From Cornus controversa (lineage: Eukaryota; Streptophyta; Magnoliopsida; Cornales; Cornaceae), in contig CM048847.1 in the NCBI GenBank assembly GCA_026545225.1, forward strand, positions 13,945,835-14,009,834: a stretch of DNA of 64,000 nt. The letters are read 5' to 3'. This document shows, piece by piece, positions 1-10,400 of the stretch; within the stretch, counting starts at the first letter, position 1, and each line of letters opens with the position of its first letter. The translations under genes were made by a program, and so were the position numbers. The notes beneath the pieces were generated by a model. It searched no databases. It was not told the origin of the DNA and saw only the letters and a list, made by a program, of their open reading frames with translations.

Positions 1-124
1 TCGTTTCTTTGGGACGCTTTGATGGTTTCATTTAGAAAAAAGCAGCGTACGATTACTATTATGGCACGACTTCTCTTGGAATGTGGTTTTCTAATCATAA
101 CAACTCAAATGAAACAAGTTTAAA
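1..124 (+). repeat. Partial type B monomer (3' end)
   Basis: The window opens inside a B monomer. Its tail carries the B-diagnostic bases gacgcttt, gcagcg, tactatta and aatcataac, where A has gacccttt, gtagcg, taatatta and aatcaaaac. The missing part lies outside the window. Confidence 0.93.
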
Positions 125-170
125 ATGGTTGGTAGCTTGCAAATTGTTTCCTTTAGATGTCGAAACGGTC

Positions 171-251
171 GAATTTGGAACAAAGCACCATACGGTTGTG
201 ATGAAGATCGGATTGACAGGTTCGTCACTTCTTTTGGATGCTTTGATGGTC
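171..251 (+). repeat. Subunit S1 of monomer A (81 bp, internally deleted)
   Basis: Begins gaatttggaacaaagcacc and ends ggatgctttgatggt. Its first part matches the start of S5 (cacaaagcgccatacggttg) and its second part matches the end of S5 (gatgaagatcgg, gacatgctcgtc). The middle of S5, about 60 bp including aacaactcaaac, is missing. I infer that S1 descends from a long subunit by internal deletion. Confidence 0.75.
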
Positions 252-394
252 TAATTTGGAAAAAAGAAACTTACGATTCTGATTATGACACAACTTCTCA
301 AGCAATGGGGTTTTTGAATCAGAACAACTGAAACTAAACTTGTTTAAAATCATCGATAGCTTGGGAATTGTTTCTTTTACTTGTCCAGATGGTT
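252..394 (+). repeat. Subunit S2 of monomer A (143 bp)
   Basis: Begins taatttggaaaaaagaaac and carries the shared signature gaatcagaacaact followed by an aaacttgtttaaaatc segment that corresponds to gaaacaagtttaaaatgg in S6. It is a full-length member of the inner repeat and contains an A6 tract near its start. Confidence 0.75.
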
Positions 395-481
395 GAAGTT
401 GGCATAGAGCACCATACGGTTGTGATCATTCATGAGTGCAGCAAGGAATTACTCTTTTCGATTCAGGACGTCCTCACGGTC
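395..481 (+). repeat. Subunit S3 of monomer A (87 bp, internally deleted)
   Basis: Begins gaagttggcatagagcacc, shares catacggttgtg and the aaggaatt...cttttcgattcag stretch with S5, then jumps straight to gtcctcacggt, which corresponds to the subunit end catccagatggt. The aacaactcaaa block is missing, giving a second, independent internal deletion. It contains the aggacgtcct dyad at 465-474. Confidence 0.72.
465..474. repeat. 10-bp palindrome in A monomers (AatII site)
   Basis: aggacgtcct is a perfect dyad centred on gacgtc. In A the flanking bases are c on the left and c on the right, so the symmetry stops at 10 bp. It recurs once in nearly every A monomer. Confidence 0.85.
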
Positions 482-620
482 GAATTAGGCATAAAGCAAC
501 GTATAATTCTATGTATGGCACGATTTCACGTGGATTGGACTTTTCGAATCAGGACAGGTCAAACGAAACAAGTTCAAAACCGTTGTTGTCATTCTCTATT
601 CTTCTGGACATCCAGATGGT
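482..620 (+). repeat. Subunit S4 of monomer A (139 bp)
   Basis: Begins gaattaggcataaagcaac, then shows tatggcacgattt, cgaatcaggacaggtcaaac and gaaacaagttcaaaacc, the best match to the shared core block of S2, S5 and S6, and ends catccagatggt. It is full-length relative to the inner repeat. Confidence 0.75.
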
Positions 621-764
621 CAATTCTAGCACAAAGCGCCATACGGTTGTGGTCATGCCTGGTTATTGCAAGGAATTGTTCTTTTTGACTCAGAACAACT
701 CAAACAAACATGGATGAAGATCGGATCGACATGCTCGTCGTTTCTTTGGGACCCTTTGATGGTT
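621..764 (+). repeat. Subunit S5 of monomer A (144 bp)
   Basis: Begins caattctagcacaaagcgcc, contains catacggttgtgg, gactcagaacaactcaaac and gatgaagatcgg, and ends cctttgatggt. It is the longest subunit and the clearest template for the two shortened subunits S1 and S3. Confidence 0.75.
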
Positions 765-907
765 TCATTTAGAAAAAAGTAGCGTACGATTAATATTATG
801 GCAAGACTTCGCTTGGAATGTGGTTTTCTAATCAAAACAACTCAAATGAAACAAGTTTAAAATGGTTGGTAGCTTACAAATTGTTTCCTTCAGATGTCCA
901 AACGGTC
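765..907 (+). repeat. Subunit S6 of monomer A, running into B (143 bp)
   Basis: Begins tcatttagaaaaaag, contains cgtacg (783-788), tatggcaagactt, aaaacaactcaaatg and aaacaagtttaaaatgg, and ends aaacggtc just before the next gaatttgga. The landmark used here as the monomer start (atggttggtagctt) therefore lies inside this subunit. Confidence 0.75.
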
Positions 908-1596
908 GAATTTGGAACAAAGCACCATACGATTGTGATGAAGATCGGATTGACATGTTCGTCACTTCTTTTGGATGCTTTGATGGTCTAATTTGGAAAA
1001 AAGAAACTTACGATTCTGATTATGGCACGACTTCTCAAGGAATGGGTTTTTGAATCAGAACAACTCAAACAAAACTTGTTTAAAATCCTCGATAGCTTGG
1101 GAATTGTTTCTTTTACTTGTCCAGATGGTTGAAGTTGGCATAGAGCACCATACGGTTGTGATCATTCATGGGTGCAGCATGGAATTACTCTTTTCGATTC
1201 AGGACGTCCTGACGGTTGAATTTGGCATAAAGCAACGTATAATTCTAGGTATGGCACGATTTCACGTGGATTGGACTTTTCGAATCAGGACAGGTCAAAC
1301 GAAACAAGTTCGAAACCGTTGTTGTCATTCTCTATTTTTCTGGACATCCAGATGGTCAATTCTAGCACAAAGCGCCATACGGTTGTCGTCATGCCTGATT
1401 ATTGCAAGCAATAGTTCTTTCGACTCAGAACAACTCAAACAGACATGGATGAAGATCGGATCGACATGCTCGTCGTTTCTTTGGGACGCTTTGATGGTTT
1501 CATTTAGAAAAAAGCAGCGTACGATTACTATTATGGCACGACTTCTCTTGGAATGTGGTTTTCTAATCATAACAACTCAAATGAAACAAGTTTAAA
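862..1596 (+). repeat. Type B monomer (reference copy, 735 bp)
   Basis: First complete B copy, about 95% identical to A by eye, with two 1-bp deletions relative to A (gggg to ggg; ttttt run shortened to tttc). Diagnostic features: gcttacaaatt, ttcagatgtcc, catacgattg, gacatgttcg, gattatggcacgac, ctcaaacaaaac, atcctcgat, gggtgcagcatgg, ctgacggttgaatttgg, ttctagg, gttcgaaacc, gcaagcaatag, gacgcttt, gcagcg and aatcataac. It carries a perfect 14-bp palindrome at 1199-1212 that A lacks. Confidence 0.93.
1199..1212. repeat. 14-bp perfect palindrome in B monomers
   Basis: tcaggacgtcctga reads identically on both strands. The single A-to-B change ctcac to ctgac extends the 10-bp dyad of A to 14 bp. 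It recurs at the same place in B, C and D monomers (for example 2671-2684); the C copy starting at 52245 loses it through a T at 52582. Function unknown; a cruciform or dimeric protein site is only a possibility. Confidence 0.88.
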
Positions 1597-3805
1597 ATGG
1601 TTGGTAGCTTGCAAATTGTTTCCTTTAGATGTCGAAACGGTCGAATTTGGAACAAAGCACCATACGGTTGTGATGAAGATCGGATTGACAGGTTCGTCAC
1701 TTCTTTTGGATGCTTTGATGGTCTAATTTGGAAAAAAGAAACTTACGATTCTGATTATGACACAACTTCTCAAGCAATGGGGTTTTTGAATCAGAACAAC
1801 TGAAACTAAACTTGTTTAAAATCATCGATAGCTTGGGAATTGTTTCTTTTACTTGTCCAGATGGTTGAAGTTGGCATAGAGCACCATACGGTTGTGATCA
1901 TTCATGAGTGCAGCAAGGAATTACTCTTTTCGATTCAGGACGTCCTCACGGTCGAATTAGGCATAAAGCAACGTATAATTCTATGTATGGCACGATTTCA
2001 CGTGGATTGGACTTTTCGAATCAGGACAGGTCAAACGAAACAAGTTCAAAACCGTTGTTGTCATTCTCTATTCTTCTGGACATCCAGATGGTCAATTCTA
2101 GCACAAAGCGCCATACGGTTGTGGTCATGCCTGGTTATTGCAAGGAATTGTTCTTTTTGACTCAGAACAACTCAAACAAACATGGATGAAGATCGGATCG
2201 ACATGCTCGTCGTTTCTTTGGGACCCTTTGATGGTTTCATTTAGAAAAAAGTAGCGTACGATTAATATTATGGCAAGACTTCGCTTGGAATGTGGTTTTC
2301 TAATCAAAACAACTCAAATGAAACAAGTTTAAAATGGTTGGTAGCTTACAAATTGTTTCCTTCAGATGTCCAAACGGTCGAATTTGGAACAAAGCACCAT
2401 ACGATTGTGATGAAGATCGGATTGACATGTTCGTCACTTCTTTTGGATGCTTTGATGGTCTAATTTGGAAAAAAGAAACTTACGATTCTGATTATGGCAC
2501 GACTTCTCAAGGAATGGGTTTTTGAATCAGAACAACTCAAACAAAACTTGTTTAAAATCCTCGATAGCTTGGGAATTGTTTCTTTTACTTGTCCAGATGG
2601 TTGAAGTTGGCATAGAGCACCATACGGTTGTGATCATTCATGGGTGCAGCATGGAATTACTCTTTTCGATTCAGGACGTCCTGACGGTTGAATTTGGCAT
2701 AAAGCAACGTATAATTCTAGGTATGGCACGATTTCACGTGGATTGGACTTTTCGAATCAGGACAAGTCAAACGAAACAAGTTCGAAACCGTTGTTGTCAT
2801 TCTCTATTTTTCTGGACATCCAGATGGTCAATTCTAGCACAAAGCGCCATACGGTTGTCGTCATGCCTGATTATTGCAAGCAATAGTTCTTTCGACTCAG
2901 AACAACTCAAACAGACATGGATGAAGATCGGATCGACATGCTCGTCGTTTCTTTGGGACGCTTTGATGGTTTCATTTAGAAAAAAGCAGCGTACGATTAC
3001 TATTATGGCACGACTTCTCTTGGAATGTGGTTTTCTAATCATAACAACTCAAATGAAACAAGTTTAAAATGGTTGGTAGCTTGCAAATTGTTTCCTTTAG
3101 ATGTCGAAACGGTCGAATTTGGAACAAAGCACCATACGGTTGTGATGAAGATCGGATTGACAGGTTCGTCACTTCTTTTGGATGCTTTGATGGTCTAATT
3201 TGGAAAAAAGAAACTTACGATTCTGATTATGACACAACTTCTCAAGCAATGGGGTTTTTGAATCAGAACAACTGAAACTAAACTTGTTTAAAATCATCGA
3301 TAGCTTGGGAATTGTTTCTTTTACTTGTCCAGATGGTTGAAGTTGGCATAGAGCACCATACGGTTGTGATCATTCATGAGTGCAGCAAGGAATTACTCTT
3401 TTCGATTCAGGACGTCCTCACGGTCGAATTAGGCATAAAGCAACGTATAATTCTATGTATGGCACGATTTCACGTGGATTGGACTTTTCGAATCAGGACA
3501 GGTCAAACGAAACAAGTTCAAAACCGTTGTTGTCATTCTCTATTCTTCTGGACATCCAGATGGTCAATTCTAGCACAAAGCGCCATACGGTTGTGGTCAT
3601 GCCTGGTTATTGCAAGGAATTGTTCTTTTTGACTCAGAACAACTCAAACAAACATGGATGAAGATCGGATCGACATGCTCGTCGTTTCTTTGGGACCCTT
3701 TGATGGTTTCATTTAGAAAAAAGTAGCGTACGATTAATATTATGGCAAGACTTCGCTTGGAATGTGGTTTTCTAATCAAAACAACTCAAATGAAACAAGT
3801 TTAAA

Positions 3806-6800
3806 ATGGTTGGTAGCTTACAAATTGTTTCCTTCAGATGTCCAAACGGTCGAATTTGGAACAAAGCACCATACGATTGTGATGAAGATCGGATTGACAT
3901 GTTCGTCACTTCTTTTGGATGCTTTGATGGTCTAATTTGGAAAAAAGAAACTTACGATTCTGATTATGGCACGACTTCTCAAGGAATGGGTTTTTGAATC
4001 AGAACAACTCAAACAAAACTTGTTTAAAATCCTCGATAGCTTGGGAATTGTTTCTTTTACTTGTCCAGATGGTTGAAGTTGGCATAGAGCACCATACGGT
4101 TGTGATCATTCATGGGTGCAGCATGGAATTACTCTTTTCGATTCAGGACGTCCTGACGGTTGAATTTGGCATAAAGCAACGTATAATTCTAGGTATGGCA
4201 CGATTTCACGTGGATTGGACTTTTCGAATCAGGACAGGTCAAACGAAACAAGTTCGAAACCGTTGTTGTCATTCTCTATTCTTCTGGACATCCAGATGGT
4301 CAATTCTAGCACAAAGCGCCATACGGTTGTCGTCATGCCTGATTATTGCAAGCAATAGTTCTTTCGACTCAGAACAACTCAAACAGACATGGATGAAGAT
4401 CGGATCGACATGCTCGTCGTTTCTTTGGGACGCTTTGATGGTTTCATTTAGAAAAAAGCAGCGTACGATTACTATTATGGCACGACTTCTCTTGGAATGT
4501 GGTTTTCTAATCATAACAACTCAAATGAAACAAGTTTAAAATGGTTGGTAGCTTGCAAATTGTTTCCTTTAGATGTCGAAACGGTCGAATTTGGAACAAA
4601 GCACCATACGGTTGTGATGAAGATCGGATTGACAGGTTCGTCACTTCTTTTGGATGCTTTGATGGTCTAATTTGGAAAAAAGAAACTTACGATTCTGATT
4701 ATGACACAACTTCTCAAGCAATGGGGTTTTTGAATCAGAACAACTGAAACTAAACTTGTTTAAAATCATCGATAGCTTGGGAATTGTTTCTTTTACTTGT
4801 CCAGATGGTTGAAGTTGGCATAGAGCACCATACGGTTGTGATCATTCATGAGTGCAGCAAGGAATTACTCTTTTCGATTCAGGACGTCCTCACGGTCGAA
4901 TTAGGCATAAAGCAACGTATAATTCTATGTATGGCACGATTTCACGTGGATTGGACTTTTCGAATCAGGACAGGTCAAACGAAACAAGTTCAAAACCGTT
5001 GTTGTCATTCTCTATTCTTCTGGACATCCAGATGGTCAATTCTAGCACAAAGCGCCATACGGTTGTGGTCATGCCTGGTTATTGCAAGGAATTGTTCTTT
5101 TTGACTCAGAACAACTCAAACAAACATGGATGAAGATCGGATCGACATGCTCGTCGTTTCTTTGGGACCCTTTGATGGTTTCATTTAGAAAAAAGTAGCG
5201 TACGATTAATATTATGGCAAGACTTCGCTTGGAATGTGGTTTTCTAATCAAAACAACTCAAATGAAACAAGTTTAAAATGGTTGGTAGCTTACAAATTGT
5301 TTCCTTCAGATGTCCAAACGGTCGAATTTGGAACAAAGCACCATACGATTGTGATGAAGATCGGATTGACATGTTCGTCACTTCTTTTGGATGCTTTGAT
5401 GGTCTAATTTGGAAAAAAGAAACTTACGATTCTGATTATGGCACGACTTCTCAAGGAATGGGTTTTTGAATCAGAACAACTCAAACAAAACTTGTTTAAA
5501 ATCCTCGATAGCTTGGGAATTGTTTCTTTTACTTGTCCAGATGGTTGAAGTTGGCATAGAGCACCATACGGTTGTGATCATTCATGGGTGCAGCATGGAA
5601 TTACTCTTTTCGATTCAGGACGTCCTGACGGTTGAATTTGGCATAAAGCAACGTATAATTCTAGGTATGGCACGATTTCACGTGGATTGGACTTTTCGAA
5701 TCAGGACAGGTCAAACGAAACAAGTTCGAAACCGTTGTTGTCATTCTCTATTCTTCTGGACATCCAGATGGTCAATTCTAGCACAAAGCGCCATACGGTT
5801 GTCGTCATGCCTGATTATTGCAAGCAATAGTTCTTTCGACTCAGAACAACTCAAACAGACATGGATGAAGATCGGATCGACATGCTCGTCGTTTCTTTGG
5901 GACGCTTTGATGGTTTCATTTAGAAAAAAGCAGCGTACGATTACTATTATGGCACGACTTCTCTTGGAATGTGGTTTTCTAATCATAACAACTCAAATGA
6001 AACAAGTTTAAAATGGTTGGTAGCTTGCAAATTGTTTCCTTTAGATGTCGAAACGGTCGAATTTGGAACAAAGCACCATACGGTTGTGATGAAGATCGGA
6101 TTGACAGGTTCGTCACTTCTTTTGGATGCTTTGATGGTCTAATTTGGAAAAAAGAAACTTACGATTCTGATTATGACACAACTTCTCAAGCAATGGGGTT
6201 TTTGAATCAGAACAACTGAAACTAAACTTGTTTAAAATCATCGATAGCTTGGGAATTGTTTCTTTTACTTGTCCAGATGGTTGAAGTTGGCATAGAGCAC
6301 CATACGGTTGTGATCATTCATGAGTGCAGCAAGGAATTACTCTTTTCGATTCAGGACGTCCTCACGGTCGAATTAGGCATAAAGCAACGTATAATTCTAT
6401 GTATGGCACGATTTCACGTGGATTGGACTTTTCGAATCAGGACAGGTCAAACGAAACAAGTTCAAAACCGTTGTTGTCATTCTCTATTCTTCTGGACATC
6501 CAGATGGTCAATTCTAGCACAAAGCGCCATACGGTTGTGGTCATGCCTGGTTATTGCAAGGAATTGTTCTTTTTGACTCAGAACAACTCAAACAAACATG
6601 GATGAAGATCGGATCGACATGCTCGTCGTTTCTTTGGGACCCTTTGATGGTTTCATTTAGAAAAAAGTAGCGTACGATTAATATTATGGCAAGACTTCGC
6701 TTGGAATGTGGTTTTCTAATCAAAACAACTCAAATGAAACAAGTTTAAAATGGTTGGTAGCTTACAAATTGTTTCCTTCAGATGTCCAAACGGTCGAATT

Positions 6801-7484
6801 TGGAACAAAGCACCATACGATTGTGATGAAGATCGGATTGACATGTTCGTCACTTCTTTTGGATGCTTTGATGGTCTAATTTGGAAAAAAGAAACTTACG
6901 ATTCTGATTATGGCACGACTTCTCAAGGAATGGGTTTTTGAATCAGAACAACTCAAACAAAACTTGTTTAAAATCCTCGATAGCTTGGGAATTGTTTCTT
7001 TTACTTGTCCAGATGGTTGAAGTTGGCATAGAGCACCATACGGTTGTGATCATTCATGGGTGCAGCATGGAATTACTCTTTTCGATTCAGGACGTCCTGA
7101 CGGTTGAATTTGGCATAAAGCAACGTATAATTCTAGGTATGGCACGATTTCACGTGGATTGGACTTTTCGAATCAGGACAGGTCAAACGAAACAAGTTCG
7201 AAACCGTTGTTGTCATTCTCTATTCTTCTGGACATCCAGATGGTCAATTCTAGCACAAAGCGCCATACGGTTGTCGTCATGCCTGATTATTGCAAGCAAT
7301 AGTTCTTTCGACTCAGAACAACTCAAACAGACATGGATGAAGATCGGATCGACATGCTCGTCGTTTCTTTGGGACGCTTTGATGGTTTCATTTAGAAAAA
7401 AGCAGCGTACGATTACTATTATGGCACGACTTCTCTTGGAATGTGGTTTTCTAATCATAACAACTCAAATGAAACAAGTTTAAA
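3806..7484 (+). repeat. Block where three successive B monomers carry A-like bases
   Basis: The B monomers at 3806, 5278 and 6750 have gacaggtc and ctattcttctgg, the A states, whereas B monomers from 8222 onward have gacaagtc and ctatttttctgg. The B at 2334 also has the later state, and the B at 862 is mixed (gacaggtc with the tttttctgg state). All keep B bases between the two sites (gttcgaaacc). This is polymorphism that homogenisation has not yet removed, or short conversion tracts from A. Confidence 0.8.
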
Positions 7485-10400
7485 ATGGTTGGTAGCTTGC
7501 AAATTGTTTCCTTTAGATGTCGAAACGGTCGAATTTGGAACAAAGCACCATACGGTTGTGATGAAGATCGGATTGACAGGTTCGTCACTTCTTTTGGATG
7601 CTTTGATGGTCTAATTTGGAAAAAAGAAACTTACGATTCTGATTATGACACAACTTCTCAAGCAATGGGGTTTTTGAATCAGAACAACTGAAACTAAACT
7701 TGTTTAAAATCATCGATAGCTTGGGAATTGTTTCTTTTACTTGTCCAGATGGTTGAAGTTGGCATAGAGCACCATACGGTTGTGATCATTCATGAGTGCA
7801 GCAAGGAATTACTCTTTTCGATTCAGGACGTCCTCACGGTCGAATTAGGCATAAAGCAACGTATAATTCTATGTATGGCACGATTTCACGTGGATTGGAC
7901 TTTTCGAATCAGGACAGGTCAAACGAAACAAGTTCAAAACCGTTGTTGTCATTCTCTATTCTTCTGGACATCCAGATGGTCAATTCTAGCACAAAGCGCC
8001 ATACGGTTGTGGTCATGCCTGGTTATTGCAAGGAATTGTTCTTTTTGACTCAGAACAACTCAAACAAACATGGATGAAGATCGGATCGACATGCTCGTCG
8101 TTTCTTTGGGACCCTTTGATGGTTTCATTTAGAAAAAAGTAGCGTACGATTAATATTATGGCAAGACTTCGCTTGGAATGTGGTTTTCTAATCAAAACAA
8201 CTCAAATGAAACAAGTTTAAAATGGTTGGTAGCTTACAAATTGTTTCCTTCAGATGTCCAAACGGTCGAATTTGGAACAAAGCACCATACGATTGTGATG
8301 AAGATCGGATTGACATGTTCGTCACTTCTTTTGGATGCTTTGATGGTCTAATTTGGAAAAAAGAAACTTACGATTCTGATTATGGCACGACTTCTCAAGG
8401 AATGGGTTTTTGAATCAGAACAACTCAAACAAAACTTGTTTAAAATCCTCGATAGCTTGGGAATTGTTTCTTTTACTTGTCCAGATGGTTGAAGTTGGCA
8501 TAGAGCACCATACGGTTGTGATCATTCATGGGTGCAGCATGGAATTACTCTTTTCGATTCAGGACGTCCTGACGGTTGAATTTGGCATAAAGCAACGTAT
8601 AATTCTAGGTATGGCACGATTTCACGTGGATTGGACTTTTCGAATCAGGACAAGTCAAACGAAACAAGTTCGAAACCGTTGTTGTCATTCTCTATTTTTC
8701 TGGACATCCAGATGGTCAATTCTAGCACAAAGCGCCATACGGTTGTCGTCATGCCTGATTATTGCAAGCAATAGTTCTTTCGACTCAGAACAACTCAAAC
8801 AGACATGGATGAAGATCGGATCGACATGCTCGTCGTTTCTTTGGGACGCTTTGATGGTTTCATTTAGAAAAAAGCAGCGTACGATTACTATTATGGCACG
8901 ACTTCTCTTGGAATGTGGTTTTCTAATCATAACAACTCAAATGAAACAAGTTTAAAATGGTTGGTAGCTTGCAAATTGTTTCCTTTAGATGTCGAAACGG
9001 TCGAATTTGGAACAAAGCACCATACGGTTGTGATGAAGATCGGATTGACAGGTTCGTCACTTCTTTTGGATGCTTTGATGGTCTAATTTGGAAAAAAGAA
9101 ACTTACGATTCTGATTATGACACAACTTCTCAAGCAATGGGGTTTTTGAATCAGAACAACTGAAACTAAACTTGTTTAAAATCATCGATAGCTTGGGAAT
9201 TGTTTCTTTTACTTGTCCAGATGGTTGAAGTTGGCATAGAGCACCATACGGTTGTGATCATTCATGAGTGCAGCAAGGAATTACTCTTTTCGATTCAGGA
9301 CGTCCTCACGGTCGAATTAGGCATAAAGCAACGTATAATTCTATGTATGGCACGATTTCACGTGGATTGGACTTTTCGAATCAGGACAGGTCAAACGAAA
9401 CAAGTTCAAAACCGTTGTTGTCATTCTCTATTCTTCTGGACATCCAGATGGTCAATTCTAGCACAAAGCGCCATACGGTTGTGGTCATGCCTGGTTATTG
9501 CAAGGAATTGTTCTTTTTGACTCAGAACAACTCAAACAAACATGGATGAAGATCGGATCGACATGCTCGTCGTTTCTTTGGGACCCTTTGATGGTTTCAT
9601 TTAGAAAAAAGTAGCGTACGATTAATATTATGGCAAGACTTCGCTTGGAATGTGGTTTTCTAATCAAAACAACTCAAATGAAACAAGTTTAAAATGGTTG
9701 GTAGCTTACAAATTGTTTCCTTCAGATGTCCAAACGGTCGAATTTGGAACAAAGCACCATACGATTGTGATGAAGATCGGATTGACATGTTCGTCACTTC
9801 TTTTGGATGCTTTGATGGTCTAATTTGGAAAAAAGAAACTTACGATTCTGATTATGGCACGACTTCTCAAGGAATGGGTTTTTGAATCAGAACAACTCAA
9901 ACAAAACTTGTTTAAAATCCTCGATAGCTTGGGAATTGTTTCTTTTACTTGTCCAGATGGTTGAAGTTGGCATAGAGCACCATACGGTTGTGATCATTCA
10001 TGGGTGCAGCATGGAATTACTCTTTTCGATTCAGGACGTCCTGACGGTTGAATTTGGCATAAAGCAACGTATAATTCTAGGTATGGCACGATTTCACGTG
10101 GATTGGACTTTTCGAATCAGGACAAGTCAAACGAAACAAGTTCGAAACCGTTGTTGTCATTCTCTATTTTTCTGGACATCCAGATGGTCAATTCTAGCAC
10201 AAAGCGCCATACGGTTGTCGTCATGCCTGATTATTGCAAGCAATAGTTCTTTCGACTCAGAACAACTCAAACAGACATGGATGAAGATCGGATCGACATG
10301 CTCGTCGTTTCTTTGGGACGCTTTGATGGTTTCATTTAGAAAAAAGCAGCGTACGATTACTATTATGGCACGACTTCTCTTGGAATGTGGTTTTCTAATC

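Larger units (their letters stand above)
125..861 (+). repeat. Type A monomer (reference copy, 737 bp)
   Basis: First complete A copy. Diagnostic features in order: gcttgcaaatt, ttagatgtcg, gacaggttcg, gattatgacacaac, caatgggg (one G more than B), ctgaaactaaac, atcatcgat (a ClaI site, atcgat, absent from B), gagtgcagcaagg, ctcacggtcgaattagg, ttctatg, gttcaaaacc, gcaaggaattg, ctttttgac (one T more than B), gacccttt, gtagcg and a taatatta palindrome at 791-798. A hand count gives 129 C, 159 G and 28 CpG in 737 bp, so CpG is as frequent as expected by chance. Confidence 0.93.

Noticed and set aside
257..266. A6 tracts in S2 and S6 as phased bent DNA
   Set aside because: Only two such tracts occur per 736-bp monomer, not at helical-turn spacing, so intrinsic curvature from phasing is not supported.
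791..798. taatatta palindrome in A monomers as a promoter or origin element
   Set aside because: It is a short AT-rich palindrome lost in B through one base (tactatta). There is no further context to support a regulatory role.
808..826. Possible CENP-B box (cttcgcttggaatgtgg resembles the ttcg...ttggaa part of the box)
   Set aside because: There is one extra base between ttcg and ttggaa, and the essential CGGG part is absent. B monomers also lose the cg (cttctcttgg).
653..835. Minus-strand frames (60, 76, 81 or 100 codons) that could suggest antisense genes
   Set aside because: They are the reverse reading of the same subunits; the length varies with single substitutions that create or remove stops, as expected for non-coding repeat.
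1050..1595. A 181-codon open frame that recurs in most B monomers, and shorter frames of 60-141 codons in every monomer
   Set aside because: The frames overlap one another on both strands, are broken or shifted by the A/B indels and by single-base stop changes, and end or start at different points in hybrids. The translation resembles no family I know. Identity between copies is equally high outside the frames, so there is no sign of selection on protein.
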